From positions 1 to 9,418 of the forward strand of contig JAUPVL010000045.1 of assembly GCA_030917065.1 (NCBI GenBank): a DNA stretch of 9,418 bases, given 5' to 3'. Shown here piece after piece: positions 1-6,149 of this stretch; position 1 is the first letter of the stretch, and the number at the start of each line of letters is the position of its first letter. Source of the DNA: Patescibacteria group bacterium (GTDB lineage: Bacteria; Patescibacteriota; Saccharimonadia; CAILAD01; BJGX01). A model generated the notes under the pieces. The model saw only the letters and a program-made list of their open reading frames with translations. It made no database searches and was not told the DNA's origin. The position numbers and the translations under genes were made by a program.

Positions 1-1
1 A

Positions 2-961
2 TTAACTGCACTTAGGTATGTCTAAAAATCTAACTTCTTTAAATTCGTTGTGTGGTACATCTGGCGGCTTATTCTTGATAGCAGCATCACCCCACCCATG
101 TGTTTGCTGTACATCTACCCATCCAATGCTAAACTTCGCTTTGGGGTTAGGGTTGTTGTTGTTGAGTTGACTGAAGTATCCTGAGAATTCACCAGTAGCT
201 ATAGTAACATTGGACTCCCAGCGATAATCAGTTTCATAAAATAGTTTCTTAGAAGCTATTGGTTCTCCTGGGAAATAGTATGGGTGAGCTCGAGTTGCTG
301 GATTATCAAATACTAGATATGCAAGCCCTGAAGCACCTCCTCCATATAGTTCCTGGTACATTGTAAATCTCAGTTTTTTCTTCTGCTCTTCAGTCAAGTT
401 GACCCCTCCAGCTTGGTATCTAGCGATTTCACTAGCTACACGCTGGTCTACTGTCTCCCAATTTGGGAATAGTCTGACTTTAACAGCTTGGCTTGGATCA
501 TTAGAAACCCTACAAGCTTTTAGATCAGCTCCGCCGCCTTTTATCATGGTCTGATAGTTGTATTTGTTGATACTATAAAATGCATCTTGTTTGTTATTGA
601 AGCAGGCTTCTCGATTAGCGGCAGCAACATCTCCGTTGTCATTATTATAATATTGTGTATTAGCTGTCTGTGGTGTTGGTCCACCATTGCCTCTAGTTGC
701 TCTGTTTTTGAAATTACTAAAACATCCGTTTATCCATTGATTTCCCATGGACTGGGTATGTGTGTCATCAGTTCTGCTAATGGTAAATGGGCCATATTGT
801 TCTGCGGCTCTACTTTGATATATTGCAAATACCCCTATAGCTGCTACAACAGCCACAAAAGCTAGTATCACGAATTTATTAGTTACGATACTCTTGATAC
901 TGTTGTTTTTGGATTTTTTTGATAATGTGCGTGATTTTTTATTTGATTTTTTAGTAGGCAT
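2..961 (-). CDS. Exported or membrane-anchored protein of unknown function
   Basis: A 319-residue protein with a strongly basic N-terminus (about ten Lys/Arg in the first 28 residues), one hydrophobic segment at about 29-48 and then YQSRAAEQ. This is a Sec signal-anchor or signal peptide with a possible signal-peptidase site after RAA. The rest (about 54-319) is hydrophilic, rich in Asn, Gly and Tyr, and should lie outside the membrane. It has four cysteines (C80, C120, C150, C318), enough for two disulfides. I recognise no enzymatic motif and no named domain. Exported proteins of Saccharibacteria commonly show this Lys-rich start and SRAA-like end of the anchor; that is recalled, not searched. 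The ATG at 961 is preceded by an AAGGAC Shine-Dalgarno 9 nt away, which supports the start. The gene ends at the window edge but its TAA stop is present. A surface or host-contact role is only a guess. Confidence 0.85.
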   Translation of the reverse strand: MPTKKSNKKSRTLSKKSKNNSIKSIVTNKFVILAFVAVVAAIGVFAIYQSRAAEQYGPFTISRTDDTHTQSMGNQWINGCFSNFKNRATRGNGGPTPQTANTQYYNNDNGDVAAANREACFNNKQDAFYSINKYNYQTMIKGGGADLKACRVSNDPSQAVKVRLFPNWETVDQRVASEIARYQAGGVNLTEEQKKKLRFTMYQELYGGGASGLAYLVFDNPATRAHPYYFPGEPIASKKLFYETDYRWESNVTIATGEFSGYFSQLNNNNPNPKAKFSIGWVDVQQTHGWGDAAIKNKPPDVPHNEFKEVRFLDIPKCS

Positions 962-970
962 GACTATGAT

Positions 971-976
971 GTCCTT
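971..976 (-). promoter_or_regulatory. Shine-Dalgarno of the exported-protein gene
   Basis: On the minus strand this reads AAGGAC, 9 nt before the ATG at 961. It is one of the few clear Shine-Dalgarno sites in the window and marks this gene as having an untranslated leader, unlike its neighbours. Confidence 0.6.
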
Positions 977-993
977 ATTTATATATAGCTCTT

Positions 994-1022
994 ATGTTAC
1001 ATATAAAATAATAATATGTCTA
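994..1022 (-). promoter_or_regulatory. Tentative promoter of the exported-protein gene
   Basis: The minus strand has TAGACA (1022-1017), a 17-nt spacer and TAACAT (999-994), four of six matches in the -10. Transcription would start near 987, giving a leader of about 25 nt that includes the AAGGAC site. Other AT-rich hexamers nearby (TATATA at 980-985) could serve instead. Confidence 0.3.
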
Positions 1023-1046
1023 GTTTTACAAATAATATAATGTCTA
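1007..1046. repeat. Pair of 16-bp imperfect direct repeats
   Basis: AATAATAATATGTCTA (1007-1022) and AATAATATAATGTCTA (1031-1046) match at 14 of 16 positions, with starts 24 bp apart. They fill most of the gap between the phosphoribosyltransferase gene and the exported-protein gene. They could be a duplicated operator or a duplicated promoter piece for the gene at 961; AT-rich slippage is the alternative. Confidence 0.5.
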
Positions 1047-1053
1047 AATAGAT

Positions 1054-1641
1054 TTATTTATTTCTACATTTCGTATTTTTGCATACACTAGCAACATATT
1101 GGGGCAAGATCTCTTCGACCAGATAGTGATCTTTTATACCTTGGTGATACTTAGACTTGACCTCTCCTCTTCTCCAAATGGCTAGTGAATGGATATCTTG
1201 CTTGAGTGGCTTGAGTAGTTTGACCACCCCAGCAATAGAACTAAGAGTAGTCACCACATCTTCGTAGATCACTATAGAGTTTGCCTGCATGACTAATTGC
1301 TCATCTTCTTTAGATACAAAACGAAAATCTTGTTTTTTGCCACCAGGTATTCTCTCGAGCATTGCGATAGGTGCTTTTACTCTACCAGATCTCACAAGCT
1401 CTTGAGCTAGCAATTGCCCTCCTGTTGGTACGCCAAGTACTACATCGGCAGGCGGCAATCCCTCAGCATTAGCTAATAGATCTAGTACTATATCTAGATT
1501 CTTGGGGCTACTCCACAGATTGTCCATCTCGAGTTTGATATCAGCATGGCTACCATCTGCAAATACAAAATGACCTTTTGTGAGAACATTGGCGTCTAGT
1601 ACAGCCTGCCTGGCAGTTTTTTGTGTAGAATCAGACAACAT
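1054..1641 (-). CDS. pyrE: Type I phosphoribosyltransferase, orotate phosphoribosyltransferase-like
   Basis: A 195-residue cytoplasmic protein of the type I PRTase fold. The PRPP-binding motif is at about 122-136 (SIVIYEDVVTTLSSI), with the paired acidic residues E127 and D128. An earlier loop, ADVVLGVPTGGQLLAQEL at 66-82, matches the pyrophosphate-loop region of orotate PRTases. The family reaction is orotate plus PRPP to orotidine 5'-phosphate in pyrimidine synthesis. The usual TTGGS of the PRPP loop is TTLSS here (T131, T132, L133, S134, S135), so substrate or activity may differ. The C-terminus carries C187 and C192; paired cysteines occur in some PyrE homologues. It is the last gene of a three-gene minus-strand run, 11 nt after the DUF1801 gene, with no clear Shine-Dalgarno. 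Another PRTase specificity is possible, so the pyrE symbol is tentative. Confidence 0.75.
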   Translation of the reverse strand: MLSDSTQKTARQAVLDANVLTKGHFVFADGSHADIKLEMDNLWSSPKNLDIVLDLLANAEGLPPADVVLGVPTGGQLLAQELVRSGRVKAPIAMLERIPGGKKQDFRFVSKEDEQLVMQANSIVIYEDVVTTLSSIAGVVKLLKPLKQDIHSLAIWRRGEVKSKYHQGIKDHYLVEEILPQYVASVCKNTKCRNK

Positions 1642-1652
1642 ACTTGCAATAC

Positions 1653-2003
1653 TTACTTATTTTCATCATCAATCTCTCTGATTCTGTGCTTTATAATCTT
1701 TCTAATAATTTCTTCTGGGATTGGCTTGTCGAGAGTGAACTGAATAGTTCCCTTGGAGACCTTGTAGTCTTTTAGCTCTGACTTCAGTGAATCAATAGGA
1801 CCCGAGCCCGGAAATATACTCATATGATTTTTGAATGCCGAATAGCCTATCAAATATTTTTTGTGGTATTTGAATATCGGCATTCCGTAGCTTATCATCT
1901 CTTCAGCATCGGGAACCATATCAATAACAACCTTTCGAATACGTTGTAACTCTGTCTTTTCTTCACTGCCAAGATCGCTAAGATATTTATCTACCTCATT
2001 CAT
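1653..2003 (-). CDS. DUF1801 (YdhG-like) domain protein
   Basis: A 116-residue protein that spans one DUF1801 domain. Family landmarks are PDAEEMISYGMPIF at 31-44, HMSIFPGSG at 60-68 and KGTIQFTLDKPIP at 84-96. The fold is often annotated as iron-chaperone or frataxin-like because of the Bacillus YdhG relative, but the biochemical role of most members is unproven. It is cytoplasmic, with no signal or membrane segment. It starts 6 nt after the stop of the 156-residue gene and lies in the same reading frame as it, separated by TGA AAA ATT ATG. No strong Shine-Dalgarno is visible (only a weak TGGAT), so translation probably depends on coupling to the gene before it. Confidence 0.85.
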   Translation of the reverse strand: MNEVDKYLSDLGSEEKTELQRIRKVVIDMVPDAEEMISYGMPIFKYHKKYLIGYSAFKNHMSIFPGSGPIDSLKSELKDYKVSKGTIQFTLDKPIPEEIIRKIIKHRIREIDDENK

Positions 2004-2009
2004 AATTTT

Positions 2010-2480
2010 TCAGTATCCAGCTGGTGGTTTTTTGGTTTTACCAAGTTTTTTTAATCTAAGCGCTACCACTTGTTCAAGTATAGCATGTAACTTTTTGTGA
2101 AAATCATCTATGTTTATGTTGTACTTTTCGACTACCCGCGCATCTATATATGCATCTGTCTTCGCAAAATCATTCTTGAACTTCTGATTGATATCTTTCC
2201 ACGCAAAACCTTTTAAGTATTTAAGCAGTTCTTTGTCGTAGTCAACTATATCTTTGGCTAGCAGAAAAGCAATACTTGGATAACCCAAATACCCTACCCA
2301 AAAAGATGCATTATCATTTGAAGTTATCTCGTTGTGGTTTGGGTCATACTCTACTTCATAATATTTGTTGCGACTCGATGAGTATACCTTGGCACTATTA
2401 CCTTCTATCTCTATTCTGTTATCAGCAATCGCACCCAGTGCTTCATATATTTTATTGAGTGGTGGCTTAGCCCATTTCAT
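2010..2480 (-). CDS. Conserved hypothetical protein, MKW-start family
   Basis: A 156-residue soluble protein with no signal or membrane segment. I recall similar short proteins from Saccharibacteria that begin MKW-x-K-P/V-PLxKIYEALGAIAD, carry a VYSSS..K(Y/F)Y.VEYDP stretch (here about 32-47) and a YLGYPSIAFL stretch (here about 84-93), but I know no function. The C-terminal half (about 96-150) is Lys-rich and probably helical. The first half looks like antiparallel strands, possibly a small nucleic-acid or ligand-binding fold; that is inference. It is the first gene of the run 2480 to 1054. A TATAAT lies 6 nt before the ATG, and the start also matches the recalled family start, so the mRNA is probably leaderless. 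The stop is TGA. Confidence 0.8.
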   Translation of the reverse strand: MKWAKPPLNKIYEALGAIADNRIEIEGNSAKVYSSSRNKYYEVEYDPNHNEITSNDNASFWVGYLGYPSIAFLLAKDIVDYDKELLKYLKGFAWKDINQKFKNDFAKTDAYIDARVVEKYNINIDDFHKKLHAILEQVVALRLKKLGKTKKPPAGY

Positions 2481-2486
2481 ATATGG

Positions 2487-2492
2487 ATTATA
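2487..2492 (-). promoter_or_regulatory. -10 box of a leaderless promoter for the MKW/DUF1801/pyrE-like run
   Basis: On the minus strand a perfect TATAAT ends 6 nt before the ATG at 2480, so +1 should fall on the A of the ATG. No good -35 is visible; the expected -35 region lies inside the terminator hairpin of the preceding gene. Confidence 0.6.
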
Positions 2493-2494
2493 CT

Positions 2495-2531
2495 AAAATA
2501 TTGCCCAAACAATTATTTTGCTTAGGCAATA
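2495..2531 (-). terminator. Intrinsic terminator of the zinc-binding-protein gene
   Basis: Minus-strand RNA from 2531 to 2499 can fold into a 14-bp stem with a 5-nt AATAA loop: TATTGCC pairs with GGCAATA, a U-G pair follows, then AAGCAA pairs with UUGUUU. TTTT follows at 2498-2495. The two non-Watson-Crick positions are U-G pairs on the minus strand but A-C mismatches on the plus strand, so the structure is built for minus-strand RNA. It begins 10 nt after the TGA at 2542. Confidence 0.65.
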
Positions 2532-2541
2532 AATATAGCTA

Positions 2542-2961
2542 TCAACCAGCATCGTACATGCGTACATATGCACCACATCGGCCACAATGAATATCGCCGT
2601 CGTGCCACATCATATCGTAGTTGAGTAGATTGTGGGGACCTTCATAGCCACACTTCTTGCATCCATTTCTGGCAAGATACCACGCCTTAAGTGGTGCTAT
2701 GTGCTCAGCGCAAAACTTCGCGCTGCCTGCACCTTCGGCTCTATTTTTGTCTGTGATTTGTTCGAAGCATGTCCCGCACACATCAAGAACTATCTTTGTA
2801 GGTTCGGTATAGTCATATAAGAATACATGGGTATCGCTAGAGCTCCAACGGTGCGGTCCGCTCTGGTGTTCTTGGCGATCACACTTCGTAGTTCCACTTG
2901 AGCCAACAATGACGCCACAGCTTTCTGGGTTGGTTTTTTCGTTTCCGTTTTGAAGGTTCAT
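2542..2961 (-). CDS. Small protein with zinc-ribbon-like cysteine clusters
   Basis: A 139-residue soluble protein with three groups of probable metal ligands. The first is C15, C27, H32 and H37. The second is C62-x2-C65 with C84 and H87. The third is C101-x2-C104 with C126-x2-C129, the last a classic four-Cys zinc ribbon (GCKKCGYEG ... HCGRCGAYV). The number and spacing suggest two or three bound zinc ions. No catalytic motif is visible, and I cannot name a family; a nucleic-acid or protein-binding adaptor is plausible. The gene ends in tandem stops (TGA TAG) and an intrinsic terminator follows 10 nt on, so it is a single-gene unit. It is transcribed divergently from the wHTH/Nudix gene at 3042; the shared intergenic region is 80 bp. 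No Shine-Dalgarno is seen before the ATG. Confidence 0.8.
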   Translation of the reverse strand: MNLQNGNEKTNPESCGVIVGSSGTTKCDRQEHQSGPHRWSSSDTHVFLYDYTEPTKIVLDVCGTCFEQITDKNRAEGAGSAKFCAEHIAPLKAWYLARNGCKKCGYEGPHNLLNYDMMWHDGDIHCGRCGAYVRMYDAG

Positions 2962-3007
2962 ACTTAATATAATGCTTTTAGAGTAAAGGATTTGATAGCA
3001 AAACTTT

Positions 3008-3035
3008 TTGTACTCATCTGTATTTACTATATACT
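3008..3035 (+). promoter_or_regulatory. Leaderless promoter of the wHTH/Nudix-fold gene
   Basis: TTGTAC (3008-3013), a 16-nt spacer and TATACT (3030-3035), with the ATG 6 nt further at 3042. Initiation would fall on the ATG itself. No Shine-Dalgarno is possible in such an mRNA. The -35 matches consensus at only three positions. Confidence 0.55.
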
Positions 3036-3041
3036 CTTGAT

Positions 3042-3689
3042 ATGCACTGGATAGAAAGACACATTTTAAAAGTATTGGCCTTTAATGACACCAAGAGATA
3101 TTCGGAGTTAAAACCAGATAGCGTAGATGGTAATCTGTTTCAATACCACGCCAAACAGCTCGAAAAGCTAGGTCTTATTGAACGTAATCCGTCTGGGTAT
3201 AGACTAACATCGGCAGGCAAGGTATTTGTTGCAGATCTGAGCCAGACAAAACTCATGAATGCAAGAAAGACTCCTCGAAGCGTAGTAATGATAGTCGCCA
3301 AGAAAAACCATAAGTACCTATTGTTCAAATGGAAAAGACAACCATATAGAGGACAGATAAGCCTGCCCTTTGGTAGACAACTATATGGCCGATCATCATT
3401 AGACTGTGCAGAAGAACAGTTGCTATTAAAGACTGGGTATAGTGCAGAGTTGAGATTTATCGGCATGGTAGATAGTATTAACCAACAAGACGATAAGATA
3501 GTCGACCACATACTAATCAATGTGTTTGAGGCCAAAAAATTAAACAGTATCCACAATCCTGATGGACTAACTGGAGAGTCTATATGGCAAGACCCGCCTA
3601 AATTGGCGAAGCAAGAAGTTGTTTATGGGCTTGATAAAATCATCCAATGGTATGAAGATAAAAATCGTTCATCACTACTGAATATATAA
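3042..3689 (+). CDS. Winged-helix protein with a degenerate Nudix domain
   Basis: A 215-residue soluble protein. Residues about 1-67 look like a winged helix of the ArsR/PadR sort (IERHILKVL ... FQYHAKQLEKLGLIER ... YRLTSAGK). Residues about 78-205 have the Nudix fold pattern. The Nudix box (G-x5-E-x7-REUxEExGU) maps in perfect register to G111-Y133, but the key residues are gone: the first Glu is R117, and REUxEE reads E125 Q126 L127 L128 L129 K130. Only G111, the aliphatic positions and T131-G132 remain. The metal-binding glutamates needed for hydrolysis are therefore missing, and the domain is probably a ligand sensor, as in NrtR-type regulators (which have the reverse domain order). I recall Saccharibacteria relatives with the same start and a much better box. 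The start matches that family and a leaderless promoter. It converges on the gene at 3696 with 6 bp between stops. Confidence 0.8.
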   Translation: MHWIERHILKVLAFNDTKRYSELKPDSVDGNLFQYHAKQLEKLGLIERNPSGYRLTSAGKVFVADLSQTKLMNARKTPRSVVMIVAKKNHKYLLFKWKRQPYRGQISLPFGRQLYGRSSLDCAEEQLLLKTGYSAELRFIGMVDSINQQDDKIVDHILINVFEAKKLNSIHNPDGLTGESIWQDPPKLAKQEVVYGLDKIIQWYEDKNRSSLLNI

Positions 3690-3695
3690 TATAAA

Positions 3696-4262
3696 TTAGA
3701 CCTTTTTGTACTGGACAAAGGCAACTATTGTAATCGCAACAGACAATAGCCCGAACGCTACAATCAGTGTATAAAACAATTGGTTTGTACTTCTTTCTAT
3801 CTCAATAGAATCAAGACTCACCAAGACGTATCCATATTTTCCAGCTGATACTACAACCCAATCAGATCTTATAGATCTTTCTGGTTGCCATGAGAAGATA
3901 TTCTTTTCACCATCACTGGTGTTTGTAAGTACTCCATCAGGCAGGTTTGATAGATTGTTTGTTTCTATACCTAGCACATCGAGTACTTCTCCATCTTTGC
4001 CGTATATTACCACTGCAGGTGTAGCGCTCCCATCATATTGAGTGATTTGGCTACTTATAGGCTCTATCTTGCCATTTTTCTCGAGTTGAAGTGCTATTTT
4101 CCATGCAATGTCATCAGCTATTTGTATCCGTGGTGCATTGGTCCTAGCAACTATCACGTACTGAGCAACGAAGTACACCAAAGCCAATAGTATAAAAATA
4201 CCTATTAGTGAGGCTATCCACCATGTAAATACTCTTTTTTTATGTGTTTTGTTCTTACTCAT
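3696..4262 (-). CDS. Membrane protein with an extracytoplasmic sensor-like domain, no output domain
   Basis: A 188-residue protein with a basic N-terminus (MSKNKTHKKR), a transmembrane helix at about 13-37, an outside domain at about 38-161 and a second helix at about 162-184, ending in KKV. This is the layout of a sensor kinase input module. The start of the outside domain, RTNAPRIQIADDIAWKIAL, and the later strand pattern (TPAVVIYGKDGEVL; DWVVVSAGKYGYVLVS) resemble a PAS/Cache-like sensor. There is no HAMP, kinase or other output domain. It is the last gene of the minus-strand lipid cluster, 26 nt after the three-helix protein, with a fair Shine-Dalgarno (CAAAGG, 9 nt before the ATG). It may act by lateral contact with another membrane protein. 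The sensor assignment is by pattern only. Confidence 0.75.
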   Translation of the reverse strand: MSKNKTHKKRVFTWWIASLIGIFILLALVYFVAQYVIVARTNAPRIQIADDIAWKIALQLEKNGKIEPISSQITQYDGSATPAVVIYGKDGEVLDVLGIETNNLSNLPDGVLTNTSDGEKNIFSWQPERSIRSDWVVVSAGKYGYVLVSLDSIEIERSTNQLFYTLIVAFGLLSVAITIVAFVQYKKV

Positions 4263-4288
4263 TTAATATAACCTTTGCATTTAAAAAA

Positions 4289-4672
4289 CTATAAAGATGT
4301 CGTAGCCCTCTGCAACAACAGGCTTGCTACAGCCATTACTAACTCAACAGACAAAAGCATCACACTTAGCCTAGCAAACTTACTCGATGAGCTCTTCAGT
4401 GCATATATGCCACTCGTCATACCTATGATGAATATGATGCTGTAAAAAACTATACTAGCGATAAGTATTGGCGACAAATAGGCTAGCTCATGGTATATAT
4501 TGACGTTTGATGGATTGGTGCTTTTTAGTATGTATTCTACGACCTTGCTAAATAATATAGTGGCTGGCAATAGTATCGCAGCACACGCTATGCTTACTCG
4601 TGTTGATTTTTCGTGGGATATCATACTTGTTATTATAACAGGTATCTCAGATTGCAAGCCCTCATATGACAT
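4289..4672 (-). CDS. Small three-helix membrane protein of unknown function
   Basis: A 127-residue protein with hydrophobic segments at about 27-45, 65-91 and 98-120, and no recognisable motif. It lies 35 nt after the lipid-kinase gene and 26 nt before the sensor-like gene, all on the same strand, so co-transcription with the lipid genes is likely. There is no clear Shine-Dalgarno. The ATG at 4672 is the most upstream in-frame candidate that I see; M17 (MISHEKST) would still keep all three helices, so the start is uncertain. Confidence 0.65.
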   Translation of the reverse strand: MSYEGLQSEIPVIITSMISHEKSTRVSIACAAILLPATILFSKVVEYILKSTNPSNVNIYHELAYLSPILIASIVFYSIIFIIGMTSGIYALKSSSSKFARLSVMLLSVELVMAVASLLLQRATTSL

Positions 4673-4707
4673 TCATCATATGCAGTATTTTATGCACATA
4701 TTAGTAG

Positions 4708-5565
4708 TTATGGCACAATTATTGTCAGGGCCTTATTATGCATCTCGTAATGCAATGGTAACTTAGCCGGTATTACTTCGCCGTCTTTTGCTATAGTCGC
4801 CTTTTGAGCATCAGCGTGTATAGTAATGTGTTTGGTTGTGAAGCTAGTATAGTTGTGCTTGAGCTTGTTGAGTAAAAACAGATTCTTGACTGAATGTTTA
4901 TGACTTCTTTTTACTATATGCACAGATAGTTCTCCGCCACTAAGGGTATTGCGACGCATAAATGGTTTTTGCGTAATACTGTAATTGTTGTTGCTGACAA
5001 ATACTATTGGAGTTTGTACTATTTGTTTCTTGCCGTCGTAGTCCAGTGTTAGATCCAGAGTCTTAAATTTGGGTATGTATGATAATAGTCCGATTAGATA
5101 TGCCCACATCTTTCCGTGACTAGCTTGATATCTTTCTCTTTCGCGAACAAATTTAGCATATGCACCTACGCTGGAATTATTGAGGAACAACTGATCGTTG
5201 ACGGTTGCGTAATCTATCTTGCTGGTTTTGCCTGCTTTTATTATCTTGCAGGCACCAGTCAAGCTTTGTGATATACCTACATCTTTTGAGAAATTATTGA
5301 GTGTACCAAGCGGTAGTATGCCGAGGACAATACCCTTCTTAGCACAAGTTGTTGCCACGGCACTAATAGTACCGTCTCCACCTCCTCCACACAATACATT
5401 ACATCCATCCTTTATTGCCAGGTCTACACTATCTTGTATGTCGCCCTCCACTTTGTATATAGTTGCATCGGGCAGAGTCTTATTGATGGTCTTATATATG
5501 TCGTTTACGTCGAGTTGACTTGCACGACGAGCAGATAAATTGAGTATAATGCCAATCTTCTTCAT
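4708..5565 (-). CDS. YegS/DagK-type lipid kinase
   Basis: A 285-residue protein covering the whole diacylglycerol-kinase catalytic family. The ATP-binding glycine motif is at 60-66 (GGGGDGT), followed by the diagnostic LPLGTLNNFSKDVGI at 84-98. A C-terminal DGE (261-263) matches the conserved acidic motif of YegS and DgkB. There is no signal or membrane segment, so it should be a cytoplasmic or peripheral membrane enzyme that transfers the ATP gamma-phosphate to a lipid alcohol: diacylglycerol, a sphingoid-like lipid or undecaprenol. Substrate cannot be read from the sequence. It starts one base after the TAG of the PAP2 gene, so translation is coupled. Only a weak GGA is present 7 nt upstream. 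Length is normal for the family (about 280-310). Confidence 0.9.
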   Translation of the reverse strand: MKKIGIILNLSARRASQLDVNDIYKTINKTLPDATIYKVEGDIQDSVDLAIKDGCNVLCGGGGDGTISAVATTCAKKGIVLGILPLGTLNNFSKDVGISQSLTGACKIIKAGKTSKIDYATVNDQLFLNNSSVGAYAKFVRERERYQASHGKMWAYLIGLLSYIPKFKTLDLTLDYDGKKQIVQTPIVFVSNNNYSITQKPFMRRNTLSGGELSVHIVKRSHKHSVKNLFLLNKLKHNYTSFTTKHITIHADAQKATIAKDGEVIPAKLPLHYEMHNKALTIIVP

Positions 5566-5566
5566 A

Positions 5567-6100
5567 CTATATTCCGCTTATTTTAATAAGTAATACAAGT
5601 ACTACAGACCCAAGCAGCCAGCCCGCAAACACATCTGAGGCATAGTGAGAACCTAGATATACACGGGAAAAACCTATCACGAATATTAGTACAGCCAACA
5701 CTATGGGCACCAGTAATTGGTATGGAGAATCAAGCCGAGTAAAAGCTAGGTACGCAAACAGTCCAAGTATCAACATCGTGCAGTAAGCATGCCCGCTCGG
5801 GAAGCTATAGCTACTCGGTTGCTTGTAGGTAGCATAAAGCAGCTCATCAGGACGAGCACGCTGAAATACTATTTTGAACATCGGCGAGACTAATAACAAT
5901 AAAGACGCAGCCATACTGACTTTGACTAGCGTATAATCTCTGAGGATGTACATATACCCAGCAAATACAGCTATCAAAGCAAATAATACCAATGGTTGTC
6001 CGACTATAGTACTTGCTATCATGACTGGTCTTAGCCCTTTTGGAAGTTTGCGTACTTGTGTAAGTATACTTATATCTAGTTCGTGAAGTTTGGACAGCAT
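5567..6100 (-). CDS. PAP2-family membrane phosphatase
   Basis: A 177-residue integral membrane protein with the full three-part PAP2 signature: KxxxxxxRP at K76-P84, PSGH at 101-104 and SRxxxxxHxxxD at S145-D156. The catalytic H104 and H152 are therefore both present. About five hydrophobic segments (roughly 28-50, 57-78, 106-122, 128-146, 156-175) carry the active site on the outer face. The family removes phosphate from phosphatidic acid, phosphatidylglycerophosphate or undecaprenyl pyrophosphate (BacA-type role of PgpB/YbjG). The lipid kinase starts one base after its stop, a strong sign that the two work on the same lipid pool. A TACTAT with TG extension lies 6 nt before the ATG, so the mRNA probably starts at the ATG. 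Confidence 0.92.
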   Translation of the reverse strand: MLSKLHELDISILTQVRKLPKGLRPVMIASTIVGQPLVLFALIAVFAGYMYILRDYTLVKVSMAASLLLLVSPMFKIVFQRARPDELLYATYKQPSSYSFPSGHAYCTMLILGLFAYLAFTRLDSPYQLLVPIVLAVLIFVIGFSRVYLGSHYASDVFAGWLLGSVVLVLLIKISGI

Positions 6101-6106
6101 TATTCT

Positions 6107-6115
6107 ATAGTACCA
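6107..6115 (-). promoter_or_regulatory. Extended -10 leaderless promoter of the PAP2/lipid-kinase cluster
   Basis: On the minus strand TGG-TACTAT ends 6 nt before the ATG at 6100. A poor -35 (CCGACA, 18-nt spacer) lies upstream. Initiation would fall on the ATG. Confidence 0.5.
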
Positions 6116-6149
6116 GCAATTGTAGTGATGTGTCGGTAATAAATTAGTA

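Noticed and set aside
587..865. Plus-strand open frame of 92 codons, partly hydrophobic
   Set aside because: It lies wholly antisense to the exported-protein gene, has no promoter or Shine-Dalgarno, and is a shadow of that gene's sequence.
3140..3556. Minus-strand open frame of 138 codons
   Set aside because: Antisense to the wHTH/Nudix-fold gene, whose protein has clear domains; no start signal on the minus strand.
5219..5518. Plus-strand open frame of 99 codons
   Set aside because: Antisense to the catalytic core of the lipid kinase; no start signal.
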